The notes under the pieces: generated by a model
Told to the model about the DNA's origin: nothing
Database searches by the model: none
What the model saw: the letters and a program-made list of their open reading frames with translations, nothing else
Assembly (NCBI GenBank): GCA_030445745.1
Contig: JASUTE010000001.1
Location: forward strand, 133,664 to 197,663
Length of the DNA stretch: 64,000 nt
Source of the DNA: Candidatus Cloacimonadota bacterium
GTDB taxonomy: Bacteria; Cloacimonadota; Cloacimonadia; Cloacimonadales; TCS61
Reading direction: 5' to 3'
Program-made: the position numbers and the translations under genes
Shown: piece by piece, positions 40,454 through 50,558 of the stretch
How the letters are laid out: each line of letters starts with the position of its first letter
How positions within the stretch are numbered: position 1 is the stretch's first letter

Positions 40454-41766
40454 AAAACCTCCACGAAGTTCAGGTTTTTGTTGTTTTCAAATCTTTGAAA
40501 TAGTTTTTGGGAAATTTGTTGACTGCGGGCTTTCATGTCTGCCATTGGATCAATGGTCAGTTGGTAATCATCCAGCAAAATGTCATTATTTTTTATAACG
40601 TACTGGCAGCGAGCCTCTGTAATTCCAAAGATGAAATGACCTAAGAAATTACCGCTGTTCATGGGGGTTGGAGGAGAGTAATCCAGCACTACCAGATCGG
40701 CTTTTTCGCCATCTTTAATTCCCAACTGTAAGCCCAGATCCTGTTTTAGCTGATAATTATTCCACAGCAGACTGTTTATTTCTGGGTAGCCGATATCGGG
40801 GGTGTGGTTCTGAAATTTTGTAAAGATCGTGGAATTTTTCATTGCTTTTAGCGCGCTGGAGTGCATACCATCTGTTCCCACAGTAAAGTTGAGTCCTTTT
40901 TTCTGGAAAAGATGTATATTACCAACATTCAAGCCGTTATTCAGGTTGGAATCGAGCGCTTGCACCAGGTAGACCGGTTTATTTTGCAGGATTTCTAATT
41001 CCCGCGGTGCTAGGTTGCTGCAGTGTATGAGCAGTGAATTCTTGCGTAAAAGACCAAAATCATTTAACCTTTGGATAATACCTTTTTGGAAATTTTGCTG
41101 CGTTTTCTGCACATCGATCTCACCTTCGGCTACATGGACGTGGATAGGTAAATTTTGTGTTTTTTCGGCTATTTTGGCCATACTTTTCTGGGAAAGTGTG
41201 AACGAAGCGTGTAGGCCTATCATTCCGCTAATATCACTACCTTGCTGCTTTTGTGCAAAGCGGATATTTTCTTGCAACGATCTTTGGAAAAATTCTGCTC
41301 CATTTCTGTCTGAGATCTCGAAAGCTAAACTCCCGCTGAGTTTGTATTTTTCGAATACAGAGGCTATATCAGAAAGTGCATTTTCGGTATAAGCGCCTAT
41401 ATGATGGTCGCAAACAGTAGTAACACCTTGTTTTATGGATTCTTCGGCCGAAATGGCGGTGGAAAGCAACATATCTTCTTTTAGCAAGCTACGATCAAGT
41501 GTCCACCACAGTTGTTTTAAATTCCCCATAAAATTGCGAAAGGGAACTTGGCAGGGAATTCCTTTGGATAGGGTAGAATAGATGTGGTGATGAGCATTGG
41601 TAAAAGCTGGCATCACTATTTTGTCTTTCAGGTCTATTTCGCGATCTGGCTGAGCAAGCGGTTCAGCTTGAATTACACCATCTTCGATGTAAAGATCGGT
41701 GTGGGAAACGGTGAAATTTTCTTTGGCGGGAGTAACCAGCCAGGCATTTTTCAACTTAATCTTCAT
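40450..41766 (-). CDS. ssnA: SsnA-like amidohydrolase
   Basis: VMPAFTNAHHHIYSTLSKGIP, GVTTVCDHHIGAY, GLHASFTLS, TVGTDGMHSSALKAMK; adjacent to ygfK. Confidence 0.9.
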   Translation of the reverse strand: MKIKLKNAWLVTPAKENFTVSHTDLYIEDGVIQAEPLAQPDREIDLKDKIVMPAFTNAHHHIYSTLSKGIPCQVPFRNFMGNLKQLWWTLDRSLLKEDMLLSTAISAEESIKQGVTTVCDHHIGAYTENALSDIASVFEKYKLSGSLAFEISDRNGAEFFQRSLQENIRFAQKQQGSDISGMIGLHASFTLSQKSMAKIAEKTQNLPIHVHVAEGEIDVQKTQQNFQKGIIQRLNDFGLLRKNSLLIHCSNLAPRELEILQNKPVYLVQALDSNLNNGLNVGNIHLFQKKGLNFTVGTDGMHSSALKAMKNSTIFTKFQNHTPDIGYPEINSLLWNNYQLKQDLGLQLGIKDGEKADLVVLDYSPPTPMNSGNFLGHFIFGITEARCQYVIKNNDILLDDYQLTIDPMADMKARSQQISQKLFQRFENNKNLNFVEVL

Positions 41767-42239
41767 TTTGCATCCTTTCCAAGTTTTTCGGCAGCTTTTT
41801 GTACAGATTCAATAATGGGAACATAGCCAGTACAGCGACATAAGTTTCCTTCCAGAGCTGTTTTAATTTCTTCCAAACTGGGATGGGGATTTTGGGCTAG
41901 CAGCGCTTTAGCGCTCATTAACATGCCAGGAGTGCAAAATCCGCATTGGACTGCGCCATTTTCCAAAAAAGCTTCCTGTAGTTGAGAAAGTATTTTATCT
42001 TTTTCCAAATTTTCCACAGTTTCCACTCGGCTACCTTGGCACTGTTCAGCCAATATCAGGCAAGAATTCACCGCTGCTCCGTCCATTATTACGGTACAGG
42101 CACCACATTCGCCAATACCGCAACCTTCTTTGGTTCCGGTTAGGTTCAACTCTTCGCGCAGAATGTCTAAAAGCCGCATTGAATCTGGAACGGTTATTTC
42201 AATATCTTGTTGGTTTACTGTAAATTTAAGAGCTATCAT
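41763..42239 (-). CDS. Molybdenum hydroxylase [2Fe-2S] subunit (second copy)
   Basis: GTKEGCGIGECGACTVIMDGAAVNSCLI; QCGFCTPGMLMSAKALL...GNLCRCTGYVPI. Start reset to internal MIALKF, giving a 4-nt overlap with the upstream gene. Confidence 0.94.
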   Translation of the reverse strand: MIALKFTVNQQDIEITVPDSMRLLDILREELNLTGTKEGCGIGECGACTVIMDGAAVNSCLILAEQCQGSRVETVENLEKDKILSQLQEAFLENGAVQCGFCTPGMLMSAKALLAQNPHPSLEEIKTALEGNLCRCTGYVPIIESVQKAAEKLGKDAK

Positions 42240-45200
42240 TTCTTCCTCGCTTGCTGCCAAATATCATTCAAGGCATCTTGGCAGATGTCTATAAAAACTG
42301 GCTTTTTATACTCTGCCGACCAGCGACCACCGATTTCATCCTCTATTTTTTGGGAAAGCGGTTGCTCAACAGCGGCAATTATGTCCTTGGATAGTTTTTG
42401 TTTTAAAAGCACCTCTTCCACAGCTTTTATACGTTGTGGTTTTTTAAAAAGTGAGCCATCCACAACACGGCAATCATCTACTATTCCAGATTCGTTCAGA
42501 TGCACAAGAACACTCACGCTCATGCGGGTGATGTTGACTGCTTGGCGTCTTCCCAGCTGAAAATAGCTGTAAAAATAACCAGGATGGGGAAGCTTGGGAA
42601 CTATGATGTGTGTAAGCAGCTCATCTGGTAGAAGTTGGGTGTTGTAGCTGCCCTTAATGAAGTCTGCCAACAACATTTCGCGGGTGTTTTGGGCAGATTG
42701 CAATTTTAATTTAGCGCCATAGGCAATAAGAGGCGGTACAGAATCTGCACAGGGAGCTGCATTAACAATGTTTCCGCCTATCGTAGCGCGATTGCGAATT
42801 TGAGTAGAGCCGATAAGCGAACAGGCTTTTATGAGCAGTGGAAAGTGTTTTTGCAGCTTCTTATTTTCCAAAATTTGGGAAAAAGTAACAGCTGCGCCAA
42901 TTTTGCATCCGGTCTCACTGAATTCTATTTTTTCTAATTCCTCTATTTTGGAAATATGCATTAATTTTATAGTTTTATTGCTCTTACGAGCTTGTACAAT
43001 AACATCGGTGCCGCCAGCCAGTGGCTGAAATTTTTGCTTGTGGATTAGTCTGAGTGCTTCGGCTAAGTTAACTGGGGTAATGGTTTTTATGTTTGAAAGG
43101 CGTGGATGCAACTTTTTACCAGAATGGGAAGCTTCGCTTTGGCGTACTGGTTTTTTCAGATTTTTGCCAAGTTTAACTTGTTCCAAGGTAAGAGGAATTC
43201 TGTAGGAACGCTGGCCACTGGCCATACAGTAAGCGTTGTTGGTGGCAGCAGCTGTAAGTTCCAAAGTGGGCTCACCTATACTTTTAGCGCCAAAAGGCCC
43301 GTATTTATCGGGATTTTCCACCAATACCGGCTGTATCTCTTTGATATCTTTAATGGTGGGAATAAGGTATTGGTCGACATTATCTGATTTCACAATTCCT
43401 CTTTGCACATCAAAATCTTCCATAACACCATAACCCATGCCTTGGGTAGTACCGCCGTAGACCTGGCCTTCTGCACCCAGGCGATTGATTACTTTTCCCA
43501 CATCGTGAGCAGCGGTTATCTTTTCTACCGATATTTTACCGGTGAAGGTATCTAACTTAACTTCTACGATTTGACAGCCGTAAACATAAGTAAAGTAAGC
43601 AATTCCCTGGCCTGTTTCTTCTTCCCAACTTACTTCTGGAGCTTTGAACCAGCCATAAGCTGAAAGATTTATACCGGCGAAATAGGCTTTTTCGGCTGCC
43701 TGATTAAAATTAATAGATAGCTTTTTATCTTGTTTGTTGAAAATATTACCATTTTGCCACACAGTTTGTTCCAGTTTGTGCACTTTAAGTTCGTCTTTGA
43801 TTACTGAAAAAATACGTTTTTTTATTTCATTTGCGGCTTTGATGGTGGCATTTCCACCCACAATTGTACCACGCGAAGCAACAGTGGGGCCACCATCGTT
43901 GATAGTGGATGTTTGGGGTTGCAGGAAGGTAATCTGGTTCAGATCTATTCCTAAAATTTCTGCTGCAATTTGGGAAAGCGTGGTGCGTAATCCCTGACCA
44001 TTTTCGGTTACCCCGGATAGCAGGATTACACTGCCATCTGCTTGCACTGAAACGATAGCAGAGGAAGCATCGGTGCCTTCAGCACCTAAAGAGCAACCGC
44101 GAAAACTACAAGCCAGGCCAATTCCCAGCTTATAGCGAGATGTTTTCTTATTTTTAGCTTGGAATTGCTTATATTTTGGGGTAAAGTTTGCTTTGTGAGC
44201 TGCTTTTTGCATAACTTGCTGCAGAGAAACTTTATGCTGATCGAGAACTTGCCCGCTTGCAGTAATGCTGCCCTGTTTGTAGCCATTTATCTTCCTAATT
44301 TCTATTGGTGAGATACCACAAATTTGGGCTATTTCGTCCATCAACGATTCTTGTGCGAAAATTATTTGCGGCGAGCCAAAACCACGGAAAGCAGCCGTGT
44401 AAGGCTTGTTGGTGTAAACTCCTTTGATATCGGTTTGCACATTTTCTATTTGGTAGGGTCCGGTAGCTTGCACAACCGAGCGCCAGGTAACGAAGAAGGT
44501 TTGAGAAGAATAGGCACCGCATTCGGCTAGGATATTAATCTGCATGGCTTTTAATTTTCCGGTTTTGGTAAAGCCGGCTTTATACTTCATAATATAGGGG
44601 TGGCGTTTATAGCTTTCGCGCATAGAATTTTCGCGAGTATAGGTAAGTTTTACTGGTTTCTCTGTTTTGTAAACCAAAATTGCTGCCCGGCAAGCCATGT
44701 TGCTTACGATATCATCTTTACCACCAAAAGAACCACCCAAAGTAGATTGGATAACATTAACCTGGTTCAATTTTAAACCCATAAAAATAGCCACAACTTT
44801 ACGGGTAGTGTAGGGGTTTTGGATAGATCCATAAATTTTAAAGCCGTTGGTGCTGGGATCGGGAACAGCGGTTACAGATTCAGGTTCGATGTAAGTATGT
44901 TCCTGGTAGCCTGTGCGATAGGTGCGCTCGATAACTTTATCTGATTCAGAGAATCCTTTTCGGATGTCACCTTTGATGAGCGGATAATGTACCATAATAT
45001 TACTTTTATATTCGGGATGAACCAGGCGACTCTCTGGTTTTACGGCTTCTTCCAAGTTACAAACTGGTTCAAATTCTTCGTAGGTAACCTGGATAGCTTC
45101 AGTTGCCTGATAGGCGATTTCTTTAGTTTCGGCTGCTACTACGGCCAGCACATCGCCGGTAAAGAAAACTTCATCTTTCACAATTGGCAGGTAATCTTGG

Positions 45201-45442
45201 CGAATTGGTCCCACTTTGTCAGAACCAGGGATATCGGAGTGGAGTGCGATGGCTTTTACACCAGGAATGTTAGCTGCTGCGTCTGTTTCCAACCTGGTAA
45301 TTTTTCCTGCTGGAATATCGGCATAACGAACAGCAGCGTGTAGCATACCCGGAAATTTAAGATCGTCACCATAAACAGCTTTGCCAGTTACTTTTTCGTA
45401 GCCGTCTATACGTTTTACTTTTTGCCCAATAATAGAATTCAT
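42236..45442 (-). CDS. Fused molybdenum hydroxylase: N-terminal molybdopterin-binding subunit + C-terminal FAD-binding subunit
   Basis: LGGSFGGKDDIVSNMACRAAIL, AAFRGFGSPQIIFAQESLMDEIA, GAKSIGEPTLELTAAATNNA; then FQPLAGGTDVIVQARK, GSTQIRNRATIGGNIVNAAPCADSVPPLIAYGAKL in one 1068-aa ORF. Confidence 0.93.
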   Translation of the reverse strand: MNSIIGQKVKRIDGYEKVTGKAVYGDDLKFPGMLHAAVRYADIPAGKITRLETDAAANIPGVKAIALHSDIPGSDKVGPIRQDYLPIVKDEVFFTGDVLAVVAAETKEIAYQATEAIQVTYEEFEPVCNLEEAVKPESRLVHPEYKSNIMVHYPLIKGDIRKGFSESDKVIERTYRTGYQEHTYIEPESVTAVPDPSTNGFKIYGSIQNPYTTRKVVAIFMGLKLNQVNVIQSTLGGSFGGKDDIVSNMACRAAILVYKTEKPVKLTYTRENSMRESYKRHPYIMKYKAGFTKTGKLKAMQINILAECGAYSSQTFFVTWRSVVQATGPYQIENVQTDIKGVYTNKPYTAAFRGFGSPQIIFAQESLMDEIAQICGISPIEIRKINGYKQGSITASGQVLDQHKVSLQQVMQKAAHKANFTPKYKQFQAKNKKTSRYKLGIGLACSFRGCSLGAEGTDASSAIVSVQADGSVILLSGVTENGQGLRTTLSQIAAEILGIDLNQITFLQPQTSTINDGGPTVASRGTIVGGNATIKAANEIKKRIFSVIKDELKVHKLEQTVWQNGNIFNKQDKKLSINFNQAAEKAYFAGINLSAYGWFKAPEVSWEEETGQGIAYFTYVYGCQIVEVKLDTFTGKISVEKITAAHDVGKVINRLGAEGQVYGGTTQGMGYGVMEDFDVQRGIVKSDNVDQYLIPTIKDIKEIQPVLVENPDKYGPFGAKSIGEPTLELTAAATNNAYCMASGQRSYRIPLTLEQVKLGKNLKKPVRQSEASHSGKKLHPRLSNIKTITPVNLAEALRLIHKQKFQPLAGGTDVIVQARKSNKTIKLMHISKIEELEKIEFSETGCKIGAAVTFSQILENKKLQKHFPLLIKACSLIGSTQIRNRATIGGNIVNAAPCADSVPPLIAYGAKLKLQSAQNTREMLLADFIKGSYNTQLLPDELLTHIIVPKLPHPGYFYSYFQLGRRQAVNITRMSVSVLVHLNESGIVDDCRVVDGSLFKKPQRIKAVEEVLLKQKLSKDIIAAVEQPLSQKIEDEIGGRWSAEYKKPVFIDICQDALNDIWQQARKK

Positions 45443-45730
45443 GCTTCTTCCTTAATTTTTGTTGTTTAGATAAAATGTATGATAACGCCATAAAACGTTT
45501 AGAATCCATAGAATGCCACGCCTTTGTAAAAAAGTAATATTCCAAAAATTCCAGGAGTTGTCAACCATATTTTCACAAATTTGTTACAAAAGAAAATATT
45601 AGGAAGACATAGCAGACGAATTATTAAAAATAATTTGACTATTTAACGTTTCAAATTGGATACTACACATAGTGTAACAGGTTTTATGAAAAGTTATGAA
45701 AGATTTTCATAAAGCATATGGGAGAATTTT

Positions 45731-48700
45731 ATGAGAAAGTGTTATTTGGTTTTATTGCTGCTATTACTAGTGGGAATTTGTGAATCTCAAACAACAGTAA
45801 TAGATAGTTTGAAGCAGGAATTACTATCCACCGAGATAAATAAAGCTGAACGAGTAGAAATCATTTTGCAGCTGGTTCGACAATATTGGGGGAATGATCC
45901 GGACAAGAGTTTGGAATACGTGCAACAAGCAATGGAAATAGCACGTCAGAACAATTTACCAAAAAAAATACCAAAAGTATACAATTATTTGGGAATTACT
46001 TACGAATTTAAGCAAGAATTCGAAAAAGCCAAGGATTACTACAACACTGCACTTCTTTTTGCTAAAGAAACAAATAATATCGAGCAGGAAGCTTATGCAA
46101 TTTATAATTTAGGATATTTGGCAGATTTGCAAGGTAAGCGGGAGAGAGCGATAGAAAAATATACTGAAGCTATAGAAGCATATAAGTTAGTAGAGGATAA
46201 CGAAAGAATAGCGTATTGCTATGAACATATAGGTCAACTTTATAATGAAATGAGCGACTATGATGCTAGCATAGAAAATTATGAACAAGCCAAACAATTT
46301 TATGGAGAAATTCCAGATAGTTTGAGTGTAGCCGCCTTGGAAAATCAGGTGGGAAGTATTTATGCGGGACTAAGTGATTTTGAAAAAGCTCTGTCTTCTT
46401 TTTTAAAAGCTTTAGATATATTTGAACAGATAGGAAACAAAGAAGGTATAGCTGATACCTACAATTTTTTGGGAAACCTATACAAGGATATGAATAATAC
46501 TTCTCAAGCTTTTGATTACTACCAGCGCTCTTTAAAATTAAACCAAGAATTGGAAAATGAAGATGGTATCTCGATTGCGTATAACAATATCGGAATAATT
46601 TTCGATGAATTGGGAGATCAAGAAAAAGCTTTAGAGTATTATAGAAAATCGTTGGAATTAGATAAAAAAACCAAAGATAGAAATGGTATAGCTACTGCTT
46701 TAAATAATATAGGAATAGTATATCAAACCCTTGGGCAATATGACAAAGCTTTACAAAACCTCTTAGCTTCTTTGGAAATATCTAAAGAGCTGAATGATAA
46801 ATATTCTACTGCCAATACCAGTAATAATATAGCTGAATTATACCTAAAAACAGGTAAACTAAAACAAGCTGACCAGTATCTACAGACATCAAAAGAGATA
46901 ACTTCCGAAATCCAGATTAGCAGTTTGCAAATGGAGATATATCGCATTGAAGCAGACCTGCTAGCCCAGCGCGGAAAATATAAAAAAGCCTTCCAAATAA
47001 AAAATAAATATTATGCTATGAAAGATAGTTTATTCAACGAAAATAGCCAGAAGATAGTTGAATTACAGACTCAATATGCCGTAGAACAAAAGGAAAAAGA
47101 GATAGAGCTATTGGAACGTAAAGAGGAAATTAACAGACTGAAAATAAGTTCACACAAAAGAGAGCGATTCTTCTTTTTAGCAATTATTGCTTTAATACTA
47201 ATGATAGGAGGAGTTTTATATCATCAGTTCAAGGTTAATAAACAGAACAGTGACTTTTTAGACAAGGTTATAAATTCTCTGCCACATCCGTTTGTGGTTA
47301 TTAATGCCGAAAACTATCAAATTGAATTGATGAATAAAAGTGCACAAAGTGAAAATCTGAATATTGTGGAGTATGATGAGAAAAAGGGAAGATATTTTAG
47401 GAAAAAAAACGCACCCTATGATTTGGACGAGATTATAAAAAATAAAAAAGATGAAATGGTATTTTCGGAATTTGAGGTAAACGATACTAGAGGAAGCAGA
47501 TATTACGAAATTCATGCCTACGCCATAAAAGATAACAGTAATAATGTTAAAAAGATTATAGAATATGCCTTTAATATAACTGAAAGGAAAAAGGCTGCAG
47601 AGAAGATAAAGCGCAGTGAAACCAAATTTAGAAGTCTTTTTGAAGGCGCCAGTGATGCTATTGCTATTCTTAAAGACCACAAATTTGTGCAATGTAATAA
47701 ACAGGCGTTAAAATTGTATGGTGTCAGCGAAAATGAGTTGATAGGACGTTCTCCCTTAGATTTCTCGCCCGAATACCAGAGAGATGGCACACCTTCAGCA
47801 GATCTGATAAAAGAAAAAATAGATAGTGTATTGCAAGGCAATAATAGTTTTTTTGTATGGCGGCAAATAAAGAAAAATGGAGAAATATTTGATGCAGAAA
47901 TTTCACTTAGTCCTTTGAAGTTGGATGATGAAATCTATGTGCAGGCAATAATTCGTGATATTACTAAACGTTTACAAACCCAAAGAGCTTTGGAAGAAAG
48001 CGAGGCCAAAAACTCAGCTATTTTACAGGCTATTCCCGATATTATGTTTGTATTCGATTCCAAAGGAGAGTACAAAGAAATCCACACTACCAATGAAGAT
48101 GATCTTATTAGGCCTGCTCAAAAGCTTTTAGGTAATACTATTCGTGATATGATTCCCAAGAAAGAAGCAGAGATCTTCTATTATTATATCGAGAAGGCAT
48201 TTGAAACAGGAGAGATACAAAGATTTGAATATGACCTGAAAATCGGTGAACAAAGAAAGTACTTTGAAGCTAGATTAATTGTGATGGAAGAAGATAGAGT
48301 GCTTTGTATTGTGCGTAATTATTCCAAGCAAAAAGAAGCTGAACTGGCATTGAAAAAAAGCGAAGAAAATTTCCGTATGGTAGTAGAAGATCAGACTGAA
48401 TTAATATGTCGCTTAAATAAAGAAGGTAACATGACTTTTGTGAACCAGTCTTTATGCCGTTATTTGGGAGCAATCCAGGAAGAGTTACTAGGCACTAAAT
48501 TGAATAGATATCTAATGGAAGAAGATTTAAAAATGGTCAAGGAGAATTTAGCTGAACTAACTTTTGAAAAACCTATTGTGGTTCAAGAGCACAGAATGAT
48601 AATTGATGATGAAGTACGCTGGACGGAGTGGACTGACCGTAAATTATTTGATGAAAATAGGGAATTTATTGGTTATCAGGCAGTAGGCCGAGATATTACT

Positions 48701-49504
48701 GAAAGAAAAAAAGCTGAAGAGAAACTGAAACAAACTAATAGGGAATTGAAAGCATTACAGGCAGATTTGCAAAGACGTGTGGATGAAGCTATTAAAGAGA
48801 TAAGAGAAAAAGACCATCTTATCATTAAACAATCTCGCCAAGCAGCGATGGGCGAGATGATAGGCAATATTGCCCACCAATGGCGGCAACCTTTGGCAGC
48901 AGTAGCAGCTATTGTGCAAAGTTTCGAAGATGCTTATGAAGATGGTGAACTAGATGCTGATTACATAGAGGAAAAAACCGATATGATGATGGACTTGTTA
49001 CAACATATGTCTCGTACAATCGATGATTTCCGTAACTTTTTCAAACCAAACAAGGTCAAAGAATCATTTTCTTTGAAAGAAAATATTAAAAAAACCACCA
49101 AACTAATCGCCAGCAGTTTTAAAAATAACAATATTGAACTGCAGTTAGAGTTGGCAGAAGATATAAATATCGAGGGTTATCCTAATGAGTTTTCGCAGGT
49201 AATACTAAATATTTTGAATAATGCCAAGGATGCCTTTGAAGCAAATGAAATAAGCGATCGCAAAGTGAAGATAAGCATTCATAAGAAAAAAAGAAAGAAT
49301 ATTATCTCAATAGAAGATAATGCAGGTGGAATTAAGGATAAAATTCTGGATAAGATCTTTGACCCCTATTTTACTACCAAACATCAAAGTGCGGGAACAG
49401 GTTTGGGCTTGTATATGAGTAAGATGATAGTGGAAAAAAATATGGATGGCCACCTGGAAGTAAAAACTTGGCCAGGTGGCACTCGCTTCGATATTATTCT
49501 TTAA
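45731..49504 (+). CDS. TPR - TM - multi-PAS - histidine kinase
   Basis: Signal-like N-term; tandem TPRs (YNNIGIIFDELGDQEKALEYYRKSLEL); TM about aa 478-495; PAS/PAC motifs; H-box NIAHQWRQPLAAV; N-box ILNNAKDAF; GTGLGLYMSK. Confidence 0.93.
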   Translation: MRKCYLVLLLLLLVGICESQTTVIDSLKQELLSTEINKAERVEIILQLVRQYWGNDPDKSLEYVQQAMEIARQNNLPKKIPKVYNYLGITYEFKQEFEKAKDYYNTALLFAKETNNIEQEAYAIYNLGYLADLQGKRERAIEKYTEAIEAYKLVEDNERIAYCYEHIGQLYNEMSDYDASIENYEQAKQFYGEIPDSLSVAALENQVGSIYAGLSDFEKALSSFLKALDIFEQIGNKEGIADTYNFLGNLYKDMNNTSQAFDYYQRSLKLNQELENEDGISIAYNNIGIIFDELGDQEKALEYYRKSLELDKKTKDRNGIATALNNIGIVYQTLGQYDKALQNLLASLEISKELNDKYSTANTSNNIAELYLKTGKLKQADQYLQTSKEITSEIQISSLQMEIYRIEADLLAQRGKYKKAFQIKNKYYAMKDSLFNENSQKIVELQTQYAVEQKEKEIELLERKEEINRLKISSHKRERFFFLAIIALILMIGGVLYHQFKVNKQNSDFLDKVINSLPHPFVVINAENYQIELMNKSAQSENLNIVEYDEKKGRYFRKKNAPYDLDEIIKNKKDEMVFSEFEVNDTRGSRYYEIHAYAIKDNSNNVKKIIEYAFNITERKKAAEKIKRSETKFRSLFEGASDAIAILKDHKFVQCNKQALKLYGVSENELIGRSPLDFSPEYQRDGTPSADLIKEKIDSVLQGNNSFFVWRQIKKNGEIFDAEISLSPLKLDDEIYVQAIIRDITKRLQTQRALEESEAKNSAILQAIPDIMFVFDSKGEYKEIHTTNEDDLIRPAQKLLGNTIRDMIPKKEAEIFYYYIEKAFETGEIQRFEYDLKIGEQRKYFEARLIVMEEDRVLCIVRNYSKQKEAELALKKSEENFRMVVEDQTELICRLNKEGNMTFVNQSLCRYLGAIQEELLGTKLNRYLMEEDLKMVKENLAELTFEKPIVVQEHRMIIDDEVRWTEWTDRKLFDENREFIGYQAVGRDITERKKAEEKLKQTNRELKALQADLQRRVDEAIKEIREKDHLIIKQSRQAAMGEMIGNIAHQWRQPLAAVAAIVQSFEDAYEDGELDADYIEEKTDMMMDLLQHMSRTIDDFRNFFKPNKVKESFSLKENIKKTTKLIASSFKNNNIELQLELAEDINIEGYPNEFSQVILNILNNAKDAFEANEISDRKVKISIHKKKRKNIISIEDNAGGIKDKILDKIFDPYFTTKHQSAGTGLGLYMSKMIVEKNMDGHLEVKTWPGGTRFDIIL
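49449..49480 (-). terminator. Candidate terminator hairpin for the minus-strand pilus operon, inside the 3' end of the kinase CDS
   Basis: GCCACCTGG-AAGT-aaaa-ACTT-gg-CCAGGTGGC; the minus strand continues CATCCATATTTTTTT. Confidence 0.5.
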
Positions 49505-50558
49505 GTTTCATCCGTTCTATAGCGCTGGGAATTATTTCAACCTTTAATATTATCACCAGCTCTTTTTTACTGGTTTGTGTTTTATCGTAACCGGTAAGAT
49601 AGCGTATACCAAAAAACCACCAAGGTAAGTCTTTTAAAATTGGAATACCTCCGCGTTCCACATTTTCTTCTTCGCTATAAAGACCGGCTATAGCCGTTTC
49701 TTCGCCATCGTACATTACCAAATCGGTACGAGATTGACTTTTATTGATAATAGTGGTAAGCTCACCTGGGTTAGCAGTGCTTCGTTCTATCTGGGTCTGC
49801 ATATGAATGGCTTTTTGACCATTATGTTCTATGATAGTGGGAGTAACATCTAAAATAACACCTGTTGAGAAAAAATTATCGATCACATTTCCTGCCTCAT
49901 CAACTGATTTTATGGAAAAATCTTGACCTACCTGGATATAACCTTTTTTCCCAGATGCGACAATGATATTAGGACTGGCTAATACCTTTCCCAGTTGATT
50001 TGATTCTATTGTTCTTAGCATGGTATCGATATTGATGAAATATCCACCTTCAGTGAATGAATTGGAAGCATCGGCCTGGAAAATATCTCCGGCTACTTTA
50101 GAACCTCCACTAAAAGAAGCACTGGCTTGAACATCACCGTTTAGCAATGTAGACCAATCTATTCCTAATGATTTTAGGAAGGAGTGATCGGCAACAAATG
50201 CTGTGGCGGTTATCTTTATCTGTTCTGAATCTATCGAAACTCCTGCCTCATCAGATTTTTTTTGCGGTAGTTGAATTAAATAGGCACCACTTTGTTCTTC
50301 TACTACTAAATTATTTTGGAGGGCGATTAGTTCTAGTGCTTTTTTCCAATGTAACTGATTTATTGGAACATCGATAGTAGTATTCATATCGGAAAGGTTA
50401 TATATTTTTTTGCCTTCATATTTTTCCGATAAGGTTTCTATGGCAATAAGTGCATCATTCAAGCTTGTATCTTCCGCTAAATTTATTATCTCCATCTTAT
50501 TTTGGGCTGTCAAAAGAGCACAACTGAAAATAAGAAAAACGATTATTATTCTTTTCAT
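49494..50558 (-). CDS. Short secretin (GspD/PilQ family)
   Basis: LGKVLASPNIIVASGKKGYIQVGQDFSIK...GVILDVTPTI...YDGEETAIAGLYSEEENVERGGIPILKDLPWWFFG. Confidence 0.88.
   Translation of the reverse strand: MKRIIIVFLIFSCALLTAQNKMEIINLAEDTSLNDALIAIETLSEKYEGKKIYNLSDMNTTIDVPINQLHWKKALELIALQNNLVVEEQSGAYLIQLPQKKSDEAGVSIDSEQIKITATAFVADHSFLKSLGIDWSTLLNGDVQASASFSGGSKVAGDIFQADASNSFTEGGYFINIDTMLRTIESNQLGKVLASPNIIVASGKKGYIQVGQDFSIKSVDEAGNVIDNFFSTGVILDVTPTIIEHNGQKAIHMQTQIERSTANPGELTTIINKSQSRTDLVMYDGEETAIAGLYSEEENVERGGIPILKDLPWWFFGIRYLTGYDKTQTSKKELVIILKVEIIPSAIERMKLKE

Noticed and set aside
28790-45442. Calling the hydroxylases selenium-dependent
   Set aside because: Gene neighbours resemble clusters reported as selenium-linked, but YqeB/YqeC-type accessory genes are not visible in the window; left open.
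47258-47692. 144-aa minus-strand ORF
   Set aside because: Antisense to the TPR-PAS kinase; low-complexity hydrophobic translation of AT-rich coding DNA.
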